A stretch of 64,000 nt of DNA from Saltatorellus ferox (GTDB lineage: Bacteria > Planctomycetota > UBA1135 > GCA-002686595), in contig CP036434.1 of assembly GCA_007751475.1 (NCBI GenBank), positions 3,911,524 to 3,975,523 of the forward strand, given 5' to 3'. The translations under genes were made by a program, and so were the position numbers. Below the pieces are notes generated by a model that saw only the letters and a list, made by a program, of their open reading frames with translations, was not told the DNA's origin and did not search any database. Shown here piece by piece: positions 1-9,100 of this stretch. The stretch's first letter is position 1. Every line of letters begins with the position of its first letter.

Positions 1-1
1 G

Positions 2-1870
2 CTGGCAGCCGAGGGCTCGCAGAGCGCCTTCACAACAGGAAGTTCCGAGGCGATCGTCGATGACGAAGCACCGCTCCTCCGCGAAGTGACTTTCGTCACG
101 CTCCCCGCCGAGCCGGATTTCGAGGACGCCTCGATTCTGATCCATCGAACGTCGACGGGTGAGCAGCTTGAGCAGCTGGATTGGACTGGAGCTACGTCCA
201 GGGCGAGTGTTCCCATGCTCGATGTTTCTGCCTGTTTGCTGCTGCGAGGAGCCGGGTACGGGCGTTCGACACCGATTCCGGATGAAGTGAATCCATGCGA
301 GGTGACGCTTGCTTGGCCAGAGCTCTGCAGCGTCAGGCTCCAAATCGTTGATGACAAGACCTGGGACCCGGTCGTCGGTGCAAGCATTCGACTCGACCAG
401 CGAAGGGATGCTTCGGTGACCGTAGTGGCAGCCAACGTCGCCGGGGAGACGGACGTGAACGGGCAATTCCTCGCCTCGACCGTCGCGCGAGGGAGTTGGC
501 TCTTGACCGTCGAACTGGACGGCTACGAGACGCGGACTCGTGAGCTCGAGCTAAACGCAGAAGCTGGGCAAGAGCAGGACTGGGGGAGGACGAGCTTGAC
601 TCGATTTCGTCCCCTTCCCGTTCAGCTCGTCGGCGCTCCTGCTGAGGAGACGTTTGAGGGCTACACCACGGAGCTCAACTACACGGACAACCCTTTCCCG
701 ATTGACCAAACGGGTCTCGGAGTGATCCAGGTGGGCTGGTATTCCGGGCCACTCGAGGTGATCGTCAAGTACCCGGATGGCAGGCATAAGGTTTGCACCG
801 TACACGACGTCGAGCCCGGGACAGGGGATGTGGTTCACGTGGCGGTCCAAGGAGAGTCGGCCCTGGAGATCGAGCTGGTCTACTCGGAGGCGGCGCGAGA
901 AGAGATTGGCGACTCCAAATGCTGGCTACGGATTGCGAGCAAGGGCAAAGGCAGCGACCGCTTCTCTTCGGGGAGAGCCGTCTACGGCGAGGGAACTTAC
1001 TTTTTCCCCGACGTCATCGCTTCCGAGGCAGAGATCTCGTTCGCCACCACGTTCGGCGAATGGCCCGTGGAGTGGGCGTCTACCGTCACGGACCTGAAAG
1101 AAGGTGAGACCACCCTTGTCGCTCTTCAGGTCATAGAATCCCCGCGACCCGTCCAGTTCATCACAACGGCTGGAAGTCCGCTGGCAGACTTCAGCTTCCG
1201 CCTCACACGCGTCGGGGATCGCACGGGCTTCAGCGTCGGAAACCTGACCGATGAACAGGGCAGGACCGAGCTCATGTCTGAATTGAGTTCCGGGTTCTTG
1301 CTGACCGGTGCTGATATGGACGGCAACAACTACGCGCTCGACGTCCCGTTTTCGTTCGATCTCGATGCGGACGACGTGCCATCGTCGGTCGTTGGATCCT
1401 TCAAGGACTTCTTCCTCGATGTCGCGGTCGATGGGTCCGCAGAACCAGGCGTGAAGTTCGACTTTCACGGAAGCGTCATTGGTAGCTTCTTCACGAACCG
1501 CACCTCGGACGACCTTGGGCGGGTTGGACCCTGCCGATTCATAGACAGGAGCCAGATCCGAGTCCACCTTCATTCAGAGGACCACTGGTGGGACCTGCCG
1601 CACCTCGACCTTCAGCCGGGGCGGAACGTAGTGCTGCTGAGCAGCCGCGGTACCGTCTCCGCCTCTTCCCGCGACAAGCTTGGAAGTCTCACTTCTCAAG
1701 AGCGGGGCGTAGCAGTGAAGCAGTGGGTCCAAAGTGGAAAGGTCGCCTACGAGGAGAATGAACCAGGAAAGTGGAGCTGCCGGGTGCCAGTTGGCCTCTA
1801 CTCCCTGGAGACTGGGGCTGCGGAACCGATGGTCATCCGCGTGAGCGCCGATCAGCCCGCCAAGCTTTGA
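2..1870 (+). CDS. Beta-sandwich repeat surface protein, family member 1 (5' end outside window)
   Basis: Function unknown. The frame is open from base 2 with no stop, and a GTG at 86 sits inside it, so the true start and the membrane anchor expected from its relatives lie upstream of the window. At least 622 residues are visible. The protein is built from repeated beta-rich blocks of carboxypeptidase-regulatory type, for example the stretch ending in ARGSWLLTVELDGYETRTREL. It aligns by eye with the proteins at 2471-6052, 9681-11798 and 19721-21934. Shared features are the strand LEVIVKYPDG (YLKLWYPDD in the others), the late strand LQPGRN and the C-terminal RVPVGLYSLE. The IAHTHxG motif of the other three is replaced here by a different sequence, so this is the most divergent member. 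Such repeats usually mediate extracellular adhesion or scaffolding; that role is inference. Confidence 0.75.
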   Translation: MAAEGSQSAFTTGSSEAIVDDEAPLLREVTFVTLPAEPDFEDASILIHRTSTGEQLEQLDWTGATSRASVPMLDVSACLLLRGAGYGRSTPIPDEVNPCEVTLAWPELCSVRLQIVDDKTWDPVVGASIRLDQRRDASVTVVAANVAGETDVNGQFLASTVARGSWLLTVELDGYETRTRELELNAEAGQEQDWGRTSLTRFRPLPVQLVGAPAEETFEGYTTELNYTDNPFPIDQTGLGVIQVGWYSGPLEVIVKYPDGRHKVCTVHDVEPGTGDVVHVAVQGESALEIELVYSEAAREEIGDSKCWLRIASKGKGSDRFSSGRAVYGEGTYFFPDVIASEAEISFATTFGEWPVEWASTVTDLKEGETTLVALQVIESPRPVQFITTAGSPLADFSFRLTRVGDRTGFSVGNLTDEQGRTELMSELSSGFLLTGADMDGNNYALDVPFSFDLDADDVPSSVVGSFKDFFLDVAVDGSAEPGVKFDFHGSVIGSFFTNRTSDDLGRVGPCRFIDRSQIRVHLHSEDHWWDLPHLDLQPGRNVVLLSSRGTVSASSRDKLGSLTSQERGVAVKQWVQSGKVAYEENEPGKWSCRVPVGLYSLETGAAEPMVIRVSADQPAKL

Positions 1871-2156
1871 GATGTCATTGCAGCCGCTGGCGTTGCGATA
1901 CGGCAGATGTGGCTGTCGAAAATCTTGGCGTAAGTCCGTAGTGCGAAGAGCTGAATCGCGGGTGCTAAAGTCACCGGCGAAGGCTGGAACCGGGCGAAAG
2001 CGAGGCCTCCGCCCTGCTCAGAGTAGTTCGCCTGGGTTCTCGCCTGCGTCTCCGGTAGGTTCGACGTGTTCCCGCATTGGCTCGCCAAGCTCGGAGGCGT
2101 TGGACGATCCCCGGCAACAGCGAGTCCTTTTTCAACGCGTTGATGGAGACTTACCT

Positions 2157-2474
2157 GTGAACCTCATGCCCTCGATTCGCCCGATCTGCTGCCTCGTGAT
2201 CCTGACGCTACTTCCGAGCGCCGCCGGTAGCTCCCATGGAAGCCAGACCTTGCCTCCCTTGGCGTTGACGATGTATGGCGGTAGCGGGACCGGCATTCCG
2301 CCGATCCGGAAGCCGCACCGGCGGCCGATCCGAGGCGGAGATGACTCTCGGCCATCCAAAGTGGATTCTCTCGCCGCGTTTGGGGGAGGGGCTACGGGCA
2401 TTCCGCCTGAAGGCGCTCAGACCGCAGGTGGCACTCGGAGAAAGAGTGTTGACGCGGCCGGGAGACAGCGATGA
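2157..2474 (+). CDS. Small exported Gly-rich protein coupled to the downstream surface protein
   Basis: Function unknown; 105 residues. The GTG at 2157 is preferred because a GGAG sequence lies 8 bases upstream; an in-frame ATG lies at 2166. Residues 1-24 form a convincing signal peptide (PICCLVILTLLPSAAG), so the product should be exported. The mature part is basic and low-complexity and carries two near-copies of a short motif, GGSGTGIPP and GGGATGIPP. The stop overlaps the ATG of the next gene as ATGA (2471-2474), which suggests translational coupling to the large surface protein. The same pairing of a small secreted protein directly ahead of a large relative occurs at 11802-12029. A role as partner or ligand of the large protein is inference. 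Confidence 0.6.
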   Translation: MNLMPSIRPICCLVILTLLPSAAGSSHGSQTLPPLALTMYGGSGTGIPPIRKPHRRPIRGGDDSRPSKVDSLAAFGGGATGIPPEGAQTAGGTRRKSVDAAGRQR

Positions 2475-4026
2475 CGCGACCACTCTTCAGCCTCGGCGCG
2501 CTGGCAGTCTTGGTCCTTTGCGTCGGTGCCTTCCTCCAATGGAACGGCGGCGAGCACGGAGCGAGACCGAGGACATCGGCCGTGGCAGGGTCTGTCTTTG
2601 CGGCGGCGGCACACGTCGGCGATAGCGAGGCACAAGAAGAGATTCGTACGATCGCCGTGACAGGTAGTTCCCGGGCGTTCATGCTGCCGAGTCCAGGGTT
2701 GAACCAGCCGGCTCAGGAAGTCCTCGCCCCAGGTGCTCGCGACTCTGTCACCGCGTCGAGTGGCCTGGAAGCGGGCAGGCCCGAAGCGCGTACCGCCGTG
2801 GCTTTCAGATTGAAGAATGCGCTCGGAGCCGGCAGTTCACGTGGGGCTCAGCCGGTACTCAAGCTTGCCCGGTCCGATGGCGCGCGCGGTTCGACCTCGG
2901 AGCACCCGTGTGGCGGCGATGGGGCAGAGTTGTTGCTGCTGCCGGGGGACTACAGGGCGGCAATTCAGGAGCCTGGTGCTGAGACGATCGGACCGATCGA
3001 GACCTTCACCGTCGAGTCGGAGCCGCTCGTCGTCACGCTTGGACGACCGTTCCCGTTTGGCCTCGATCTACGACTGGTCGACCTGAATTCACACGATCCC
3101 ATCCCGTTCGCAGCACTCCAACTGAATCGAGTGGATCTCCCAAAAGAATGGGACTCGCGGTCCATGGAGAGCATGACGGACACGGATGGCTTCACCGAAG
3201 TGACCGGGCTTTCGCCTGGCCAGTGGCGCTTTCGCCTCGAGCACGACGGCCATGTCACGCTCGATGAAGAGCTGTGGTTACCGCTCGATGAGGCCGAGGA
3301 AGCCCTCCTCCGCCGCGAAGGTGTCCTCCATCTCGGCGACGTCCACATGAACCCCATCACGCCGATCCAGTTTCAGCTCATTGGCACGGACGCCTGGGAC
3401 GACCTGTCCGGCTTTCGGATCGCGCACACGCACCAAGGCACCCCCGTCTCGTTCGACTCTGAGGGACATGCGACCTTGCCAGTCGGAGACTACACGAGGC
3501 CCATCTATCTCAAGCTGTGGTATCCGGATGACAGGCGCGCGGTCTTCTACCTGAACAACGGTGTTCCTGGGCCCGAAGACGTTCAGCTCATCACGGTGGG
3601 AGGCAAGCAGACGCTCGAGGTCGACCTTCGATTCGCCGACGACGTGCTCGAGCAGCTCGCCGACAAGAACTGTGCGGTGCGAGTGGCTTTTCGTACCGAG
3701 GCCGGCGAGGACAAGTTCGTGAGTCGCGACATCCCCTCTGAACCAGGCGTCTTCGAATTCACCTCCGTGCAGAGCCCTGTCGCGATGCTGAATTTCGTGA
3801 CCTGGGAGGAGGGGCAACTGCCCGTTGATTGGGCCACGCGCATGGTGGAGATGGAGCCTGAGGGGAGGACCAGCGCGACGCTCGTCGTCGAACGGGGGCC
3901 GCGGACGCTGCGGTTCGAGGATCGAGAAGGGGAGCCGATCGCTGGCGTCACGTACCGCATGTACCAGAACCCCAACCGCACAACCTGGGTCATTGGCGGC
4001 ACCAGTGATGAGAGTGGCGAGGTGGA

Positions 4027-4035
4027 GGTTCCGAG
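4027..4035 (+). repeat. Target-site duplication, left copy
   Basis: GGTTCCGAG, identical to 5452-5460 on the far side of the insertion sequence. The bases flanking the two copies differ, which fixes the duplication at 9 bp. Confidence 0.9.
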
Positions 4036-4060
4036 GAGGTATGACCAGAAGTTGTGTTCC
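4036..4060 (+). repeat. Left terminal inverted repeat of the IS256-type element
   Basis: Begins GAGGTATGACC and contains AGTTGTGTTCC. It pairs with 5427-5451, with four mismatches in 25 positions. Confidence 0.85.
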
Positions 4061-4145
4061 AGGATGACCTGATCAGGTTGCGACGTACCCTTGGTGTCAA
4101 GCACTACCACGACACCCAAGCCCCACAGCGGGGAGGATACGCCAC

Positions 4146-5414
4146 ATGACCGAGAGTACACCGGTTCACCAACTTCATCCAGCAACCATCACCCAAGACG
4201 CCCTGACCAACCTCATCCGAGGGGCGGCGCAGGCGATCCTCGCGGAGGCCATTTCAGCTGAGGCCCAGGAGCACATCGATCGGTTCCGCACGGTGGTCGA
4301 CGAGAAGGGCAACCGACGGGTGGTTCTCAACGGCTACCTCCCCGAGCGCGAGATCCAGACGGGGGCAGGCGTGCTACCGATCCGACAGCCGAGAGTCCGG
4401 GTCAAGGACGCTGGGCCCGATGATGGAGAGCTCAAGTTCCAGAGCAAGCTGGTCCCGCGCTACCTGCGGAAGGCCAAGAACATCGAGGACCTGATCCCCT
4501 GGCTCTACCTCCGCGGCATCTCGACCAACGACATGACCGACGTGCTGGCAGGCCTCCTCGGCGTCGACCCTGTCGGATTCTCAGCCTCCTCAGTGGTCCG
4601 TTGCAAGAAGGTCTGGGAGGACGAGTTCAGCGCATGGGAGAAGCGCTCCCTGAAGGGCAAGCGATACGTCTACGTCTGGGCCGATGGCGTTTACTTCAAT
4701 GTGCGTCTAACCGGCGAAAGGGCCTGCATTCTGGTACTTATTGGGGCAACGCCCGATGGGCGCAAGGAGGTGATTGCAATCCACGACGGGACGCGTGAGA
4801 GCGAGCAATCGTGGACCGAGATGCTGGTGGACCTGAAGGCTCGAGGCCTGGACGAAGCGCCGATGCTGGCCATCGGTGACGGAGCACTTGGCTTCTGGAA
4901 AGCGGTCAGCAAGATCTGGCCAGCGACGCGCCATCAACGCTGCTGGACTCACAAGATGGCGAACATCCTGAACAAGCTCCCGAAGTCGGCGCACGCGACG
5001 GCCAAGAGCCTGCTGCAAGCGATCTGGATGGCGGAGACCGAGGAACTCGCCCTCAAGGCGTTCGATGCCTTCATCGCGACCTACAGCGCGAAGTACCCCA
5101 AGGCGGTCGAATGCCTCGTCAAGGACAAGGAGGAGATGCTCGCCTTCTTTGACTTCCCGGCGGAGCACTGGAGGCACCTGCGCACCAGCAACCCGATCGA
5201 GTCGACATTCGCGACAGTCCGACAGAGGACCAGCCGCACGAAGGGCAGCGGCTCGCGCATGGCGACCCTGTCCATGGTCTTCAAGCTCACAATGTGCGCC
5301 CAGGCCAAGTGGCGTCGACTCAACGGACACGAACAACTGGGGGCCCTCATCTTGGGCGTTCAGTTCAAGGACGGACTCGTCCAAGGCCCCAAGGAGATCA
5401 GCGTCCCAGCCTGA
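4146..5414 (+). CDS. IS256 family (mutator-type) transposase
   Basis: The 422-residue length is normal for the family. The DDE residues are visible: a first Asp in YVWADGVYF (about residue 179), a second in AIGDGALGFWKA (about 245) and Glu in NPIEST (about 351). The characteristic CWTHKMANILNKLP segment follows the second Asp. The product cuts and pastes or copies the element at its inverted repeats through a DDE RNase-H-fold active site. The ATG at 4146 lies 110 bases inside the left end. No frameshift or internal stop is present, so the enzyme is probably functional. Confidence 0.95.
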   Translation: MTESTPVHQLHPATITQDALTNLIRGAAQAILAEAISAEAQEHIDRFRTVVDEKGNRRVVLNGYLPEREIQTGAGVLPIRQPRVRVKDAGPDDGELKFQSKLVPRYLRKAKNIEDLIPWLYLRGISTNDMTDVLAGLLGVDPVGFSASSVVRCKKVWEDEFSAWEKRSLKGKRYVYVWADGVYFNVRLTGERACILVLIGATPDGRKEVIAIHDGTRESEQSWTEMLVDLKARGLDEAPMLAIGDGALGFWKAVSKIWPATRHQRCWTHKMANILNKLPKSAHATAKSLLQAIWMAETEELALKAFDAFIATYSAKYPKAVECLVKDKEEMLAFFDFPAEHWRHLRTSNPIESTFATVRQRTSRTKGSGSRMATLSMVFKLTMCAQAKWRRLNGHEQLGALILGVQFKDGLVQGPKEISVPA

Positions 5415-5426
5415 CCAAGAATTCTT

Positions 5427-5451
5427 GGAACACAACTCTTGGCAATACCTC
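5427..5451 (-). repeat. Right terminal inverted repeat of the IS256-type element
   Basis: Read on the minus strand it begins GAGGTATTGCC and contains AGTTGTGTTCC, matching the left end at 21 of 25 positions. Confidence 0.85.
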
Positions 5452-5460
5452 GGTTCCGAG
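5452..5460 (+). repeat. Target-site duplication, right copy
   Basis: GGTTCCGAG, identical to 4027-4035. Confidence 0.9.
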
Positions 5461-6052
5461 TTTGGATGCCTCCGCGGGGCTGGTGACGGCTCGGACTCCC
5501 GGGGACACCCACATCGCGTTCGACGTTCCCGTCGACCTGAGCCAGGGCAACCCCGATCCACACCTGGTGATGGGGGACAGCACGTCGACCTTCATCGAGG
5601 TGAGCTGCGGGGGTGAAGTGCTGGAGGGAGTCTGGTTCACCTACTTCCTCGCCAAGTCCAAGGTCTATCACATTGCGCATCGATCCGACCAGAGTGGCCG
5701 GACACGGGCTTTCCATCTCCATCCCGACAGTCAGGTCGAGGTGAAGGTCGATGACGACAGCCTCTGGGCGCCGGTGCGACAGGTTGTGCTGCAGCCGGGG
5801 CGCAACGGGTTCAAGGTCTGGAAGATGGGGGAGATTCAGGTCCCCAACCCGGCGGTTCTTGCGTCCCTGTATTCAGTGGAGTTCGGTGTGGATCTGGCGA
5901 GCTGGATGGCGGAGGGGCGCGTGAAGAGCTCCCCGATGATCGGCGGCGGCGCGTCGATTCGCGTGCCCGCGGGGCAGTACCTCCGGCAGCTCAGCGAGGA
6001 GGCCTCGGTTGATCTGGAGGTGACACCAGGGGCTGCTGTGGATCTCCGATGA
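5461..6052 (+). pseudogene. Surface protein family member 2, C-terminal part after the IS
   Basis: This is the 3' third of the split gene. From 5461 the frame continues SLDASAGLV and runs about 196 residues to the stop at 6050-6052. It contains the family's late landmarks: LQPGRNGFKVWKMG, the helix-like block around YSVEFGVDLASWMAEG, the IRVPAGQY strand and a final short strand before the stop. No start codon with an obvious ribosome binding site lies near 5461. Expression would need initiation inside the insertion sequence, where ATG 5294 is in this frame, or no product is made. The reading frame remains undamaged. Confidence 0.8.
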
Positions 6053-6112
6053 CCCGGTGCGGCTCGGGAAGCTGGGGACGTCGAGGGAAGGACCGCTCCC
6101 CACGACCTGCCG

Positions 6113-9100
6113 TTGGGATATCTTGGCCGCCCCTTGAGCCCCTCCCGAACGACCAAGCGCTTCTCCCATCACCTCCGCCCCCTCGTCGACGCCGCCTCGC
6201 GCAAGCGGGGTGAGGAGTACTTCGAATCGGACCTGGTTTCCGAACTCGAAATCGACGAGACGAGTGTCGCGGCCTACGCCCACGGAACCTGGCGCTACGA
6301 GGTCGAGGTCGACCTCGGGGACAAGCTGTATGGCGGCCAGTGCGACTGCCCGGCGTTCGAGGATCGCGGCCCCTGCAAGCATATGTGGGCGGTGGCGCTC
6401 GCGGCCGACGCCGAGGAGCTGGACTTCAAGGTGCCCAAAGCTCGGGCCGGGACGACGGGTGCCGGGCGCAAGGAGTCCCAGATGGAGGAGCTGGAACGCA
6501 TCCTGCGCAAGTACGACCTGCTGTACAGCGACGATGACGAAAACGAAGACGACGACGAGGATGAAGGCGGGAACGAGCCGCGGCCGCCTGTCGTGGACCC
6601 GAACGACTGGGAGGGGCGGCTGACCTGGATCAGGCGCGAAGCTCCGCCAGAGGTGCCGGGCGTCTGGCGGCGCGCTCTACTCGAGGCCAAGAGAGTCGAG
6701 TACGTGTTCGATCTGGCGCAATCGAAGCGGGAGGGCGTTCCCGTCGTGCAGGCCTACGTTCGCACCCGCAAGAAGAACGGCGAGTTCGGGGTACGAAGTG
6801 AGTTGAAGCTCGCGTCCGCGGCGCGAAGCGAGGACTTCGGCGGCAAAGACCGCCAGATTCTCATGCTCCTCGCGCCCCACGCGACCGAGGTGCCTTCCGG
6901 GCCGCGTGGGGGAGACGGTCGTTTCGACGGTCACACAGGCAAGGAGAGCCATGAAGCGACGCTGCCTCCGCACCTGGCAACGGAGCTGATGGCGCGCATG
7001 TCGCGGACCGGTCGGCTCCTCCTCAGTGGGGAAGGGGTCCCGAGGGATGCGGTCGCGCTCCTGTGGGACGAGGGCGAGCCCTGGGCGTTCCGCTTGAAGC
7101 TCGAGCCCGGAAAGGTCGGGCGCAAACACGTGGTCACGCTCGCTGGCGATCTCGTTCGGGGCGAGGAAACGATGGCACTCCAGGCGGCCCACGGGCTTTT
7201 CGGCGCGGGGTTCCTCCTGTACGGAAGCACGTTGGCGAGGTTCGACGCGAAAGGAGCGATGCAGTGGGTCGTGGACCTCTGGCGAAACGGTCCCCTTGTC
7301 GTGCCGAAGAAAGAAGAAGCGCGACTCGTCGAGAACCTCGTCGTCACCGGGTTTGGCGCGTGGGAACGGGAGGATGACGAGGCGGAGCCACCGGAAGGGC
7401 TGGACGGAGTCGACCAGGCGGACCCACGCGGGGCACGCGTCGCGCTGGAGATAGGGACGAAGCCGGAGCACTATCGCGACATGCTCCCCTGCACCCTGCG
7501 GATCGTGTACGGCGGGCCGACGACGGGTGGACATGTCGCGGTAGATCCCATCGACGGCGCGGGCCTTGTGGCTCGCGCGGACGGCAAGGGCTGGATCAGG
7601 CGCGATCAGGACTTCGAGGTCGCGGCCCTGAGCACCCTCCATCGGATGGGAACCATGGCGCCTTCGGGCACCTGGGTGGCCTGGCATGCCCAGGTTCGTC
7701 TGCAAGACGTGCCGAAGGTGGTGGAGAAGGCGCTGGTGGCTGGCTGGGAAGTTCGGGCCGAGGGCGTGCTCTATCGAACGGGCGGAGTGTTTCAGGGTTC
7801 GGTGAGTTCGGGAGTTGACTGGTTCGATCTGAACGCCGGGCTCGGCTACGGCCAGGAAGTGGCGCCCCTGCCTGCGATCCTCGAAGCGGCGCGCAAGGGG
7901 CGGCGCTACGTGAGGCTAGGGGACGGGTCGTTCGGCGTGCTGCCGGAGAACTGGCTCAAGAGCTGGGGGCTGCTGGAGCTCGCGGGGAAGGCCAAGGGCG
8001 ACAGTCTGCGCTTCCAGTCGAACCAGGGCTGGATCCTCGACGCGCTGCTGACGGGACGGGAAGGAGTCAGCGGGGACGCCGGGTTCACGGGCTACCGCGA
8101 GCGGCTCGATCGCTTCGAAGGCGTCGAACCGGAGGACGAGCCGGCATCGTTCCGGGGCGAGTTGCGGCCCTATCAGAGGCTCGCGCTGGGCTGGTTCCGG
8201 TTCCTGCGCGATCTCGGGCTCGGTGGCTGCCTGGCGGACGACATGGGGCTCGGTAAAACCGTGCAGGTGCTGGCGCTGCTAGAGGAGCGGAGGCTCGGGC
8301 AGGCGGAACTCGAGGGTGGCGCGCGGCCGACGCTGGTGGTCGCGCCGAACTCGCTGGTGTTCAACTGGGTCGCGGAGGCGGCGCGATTTTCACCGGAGCT
8401 GCGGGTGCTCGACTACACGGGGATGGATCGTTTGTCGCGCGCAGGTGACCTCGAGGATCCCGCGGAGGCTGCGCGCTGGGACCTCATCGTCACCACGTAT
8501 GGAACGCTGCGGAGGGACGCGGTGAAGCTGGAAGCGGTCGCGTTCGACTACGTGGTGCTGGACGAGGCGACCGCGATCAAGAACGCATCGAGTCAGGCCG
8601 CGAAGGCGGCGCGGCTCATGCGTGGGCGGCATCGGCTGGCGCTGTCGGGGACGCCGATCGAGAATCACCTGGGCGAACTCTGGTCACTCTTCGAATTCCT
8701 GAATCCAGGGATGCTGGGGGCGTCGACGGCGTTCCAGCGCTTCGCCAAGGCGGGGCGGAGTCCTGAGGATCTGGAGGCGCTGTCCCGGGCGCTGGCACCG
8801 TTCTTCCTGAGGCGGACGAAGGGCGAGGTGCTGAAGGATCTGCCGGAGAAGACCGAGCAGGTGGTGATGTGCGAGCTGGGGAAGGCGGAGCGCAAGCGCT
8901 ACGACGAGGTGCGCGCGCACTTCCGGGCCGAGCTGCTGGGGGGCGGGGGTGCGGCCGAGCCCCTACCCGGCGAGAAGAAAATCCAGGTGCTGGAGGCGCT
9001 GCTGCGGCTTCGTCAGTGCGCGTGCCATCCGGCGCTGATGGATGAGTCCTTGATCGGGGAGTCGTCGGCGAAGCTGGACGAGCTGCTGCCGCGGCTTCAG

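Larger units (their letters stand above)
2471..4072 (+). pseudogene. Surface protein family member 2, N-terminal part, split by IS256-type element
   Basis: This is the 5' part of a large anchored protein gene. The start is the ATG overlapping the upstream stop. Residues 1-18 are hydrophobic (PLFSLGALAVLVLCVGAF), a signal peptide or anchor. They are followed by a Ser/Ala-rich linker and then beta-sandwich repeats, with a carboxypeptidase-regulatory-like block around residues 195-270 and the family motif IAHTHQG followed by YLKLWYPDD. Native coding ends at 4035, where the insertion sequence begins. The frame then runs 12 codons into the element and stops at 4072. Joining 4035 to 5461 restores one frame of 718 codons, close to the 705 and 737 of intact relatives. 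The copy is therefore recently inactivated, or makes a truncated protein lacking its last third. Confidence 0.8.
4036..5451 (+). mobile_element. IS256-family insertion sequence, 1416 bp
   Basis: The element is complete. Its ends are imperfect inverted repeats: the first 25 bases match the reverse complement of the last 25 at 21 positions. It carries one mutator-type transposase gene and is flanked by a perfect 9-bp direct repeat, GGTTCCGAG, at 4027-4035 and 5452-5460. An 8-9 bp target duplication is typical of IS256. The element lies in the same orientation as the gene it interrupts. Intact ends, an intact transposase and an unmutated target duplication all point to a recent insertion. Confidence 0.92.

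Noticed and set aside
1871..2156. Open frame continuing upstream of the small exported protein
   Set aside because: The upstream part is Arg/Ser-rich without protein character; the Shine-Dalgarno-like GGAG and signal peptide place the start at 2157.
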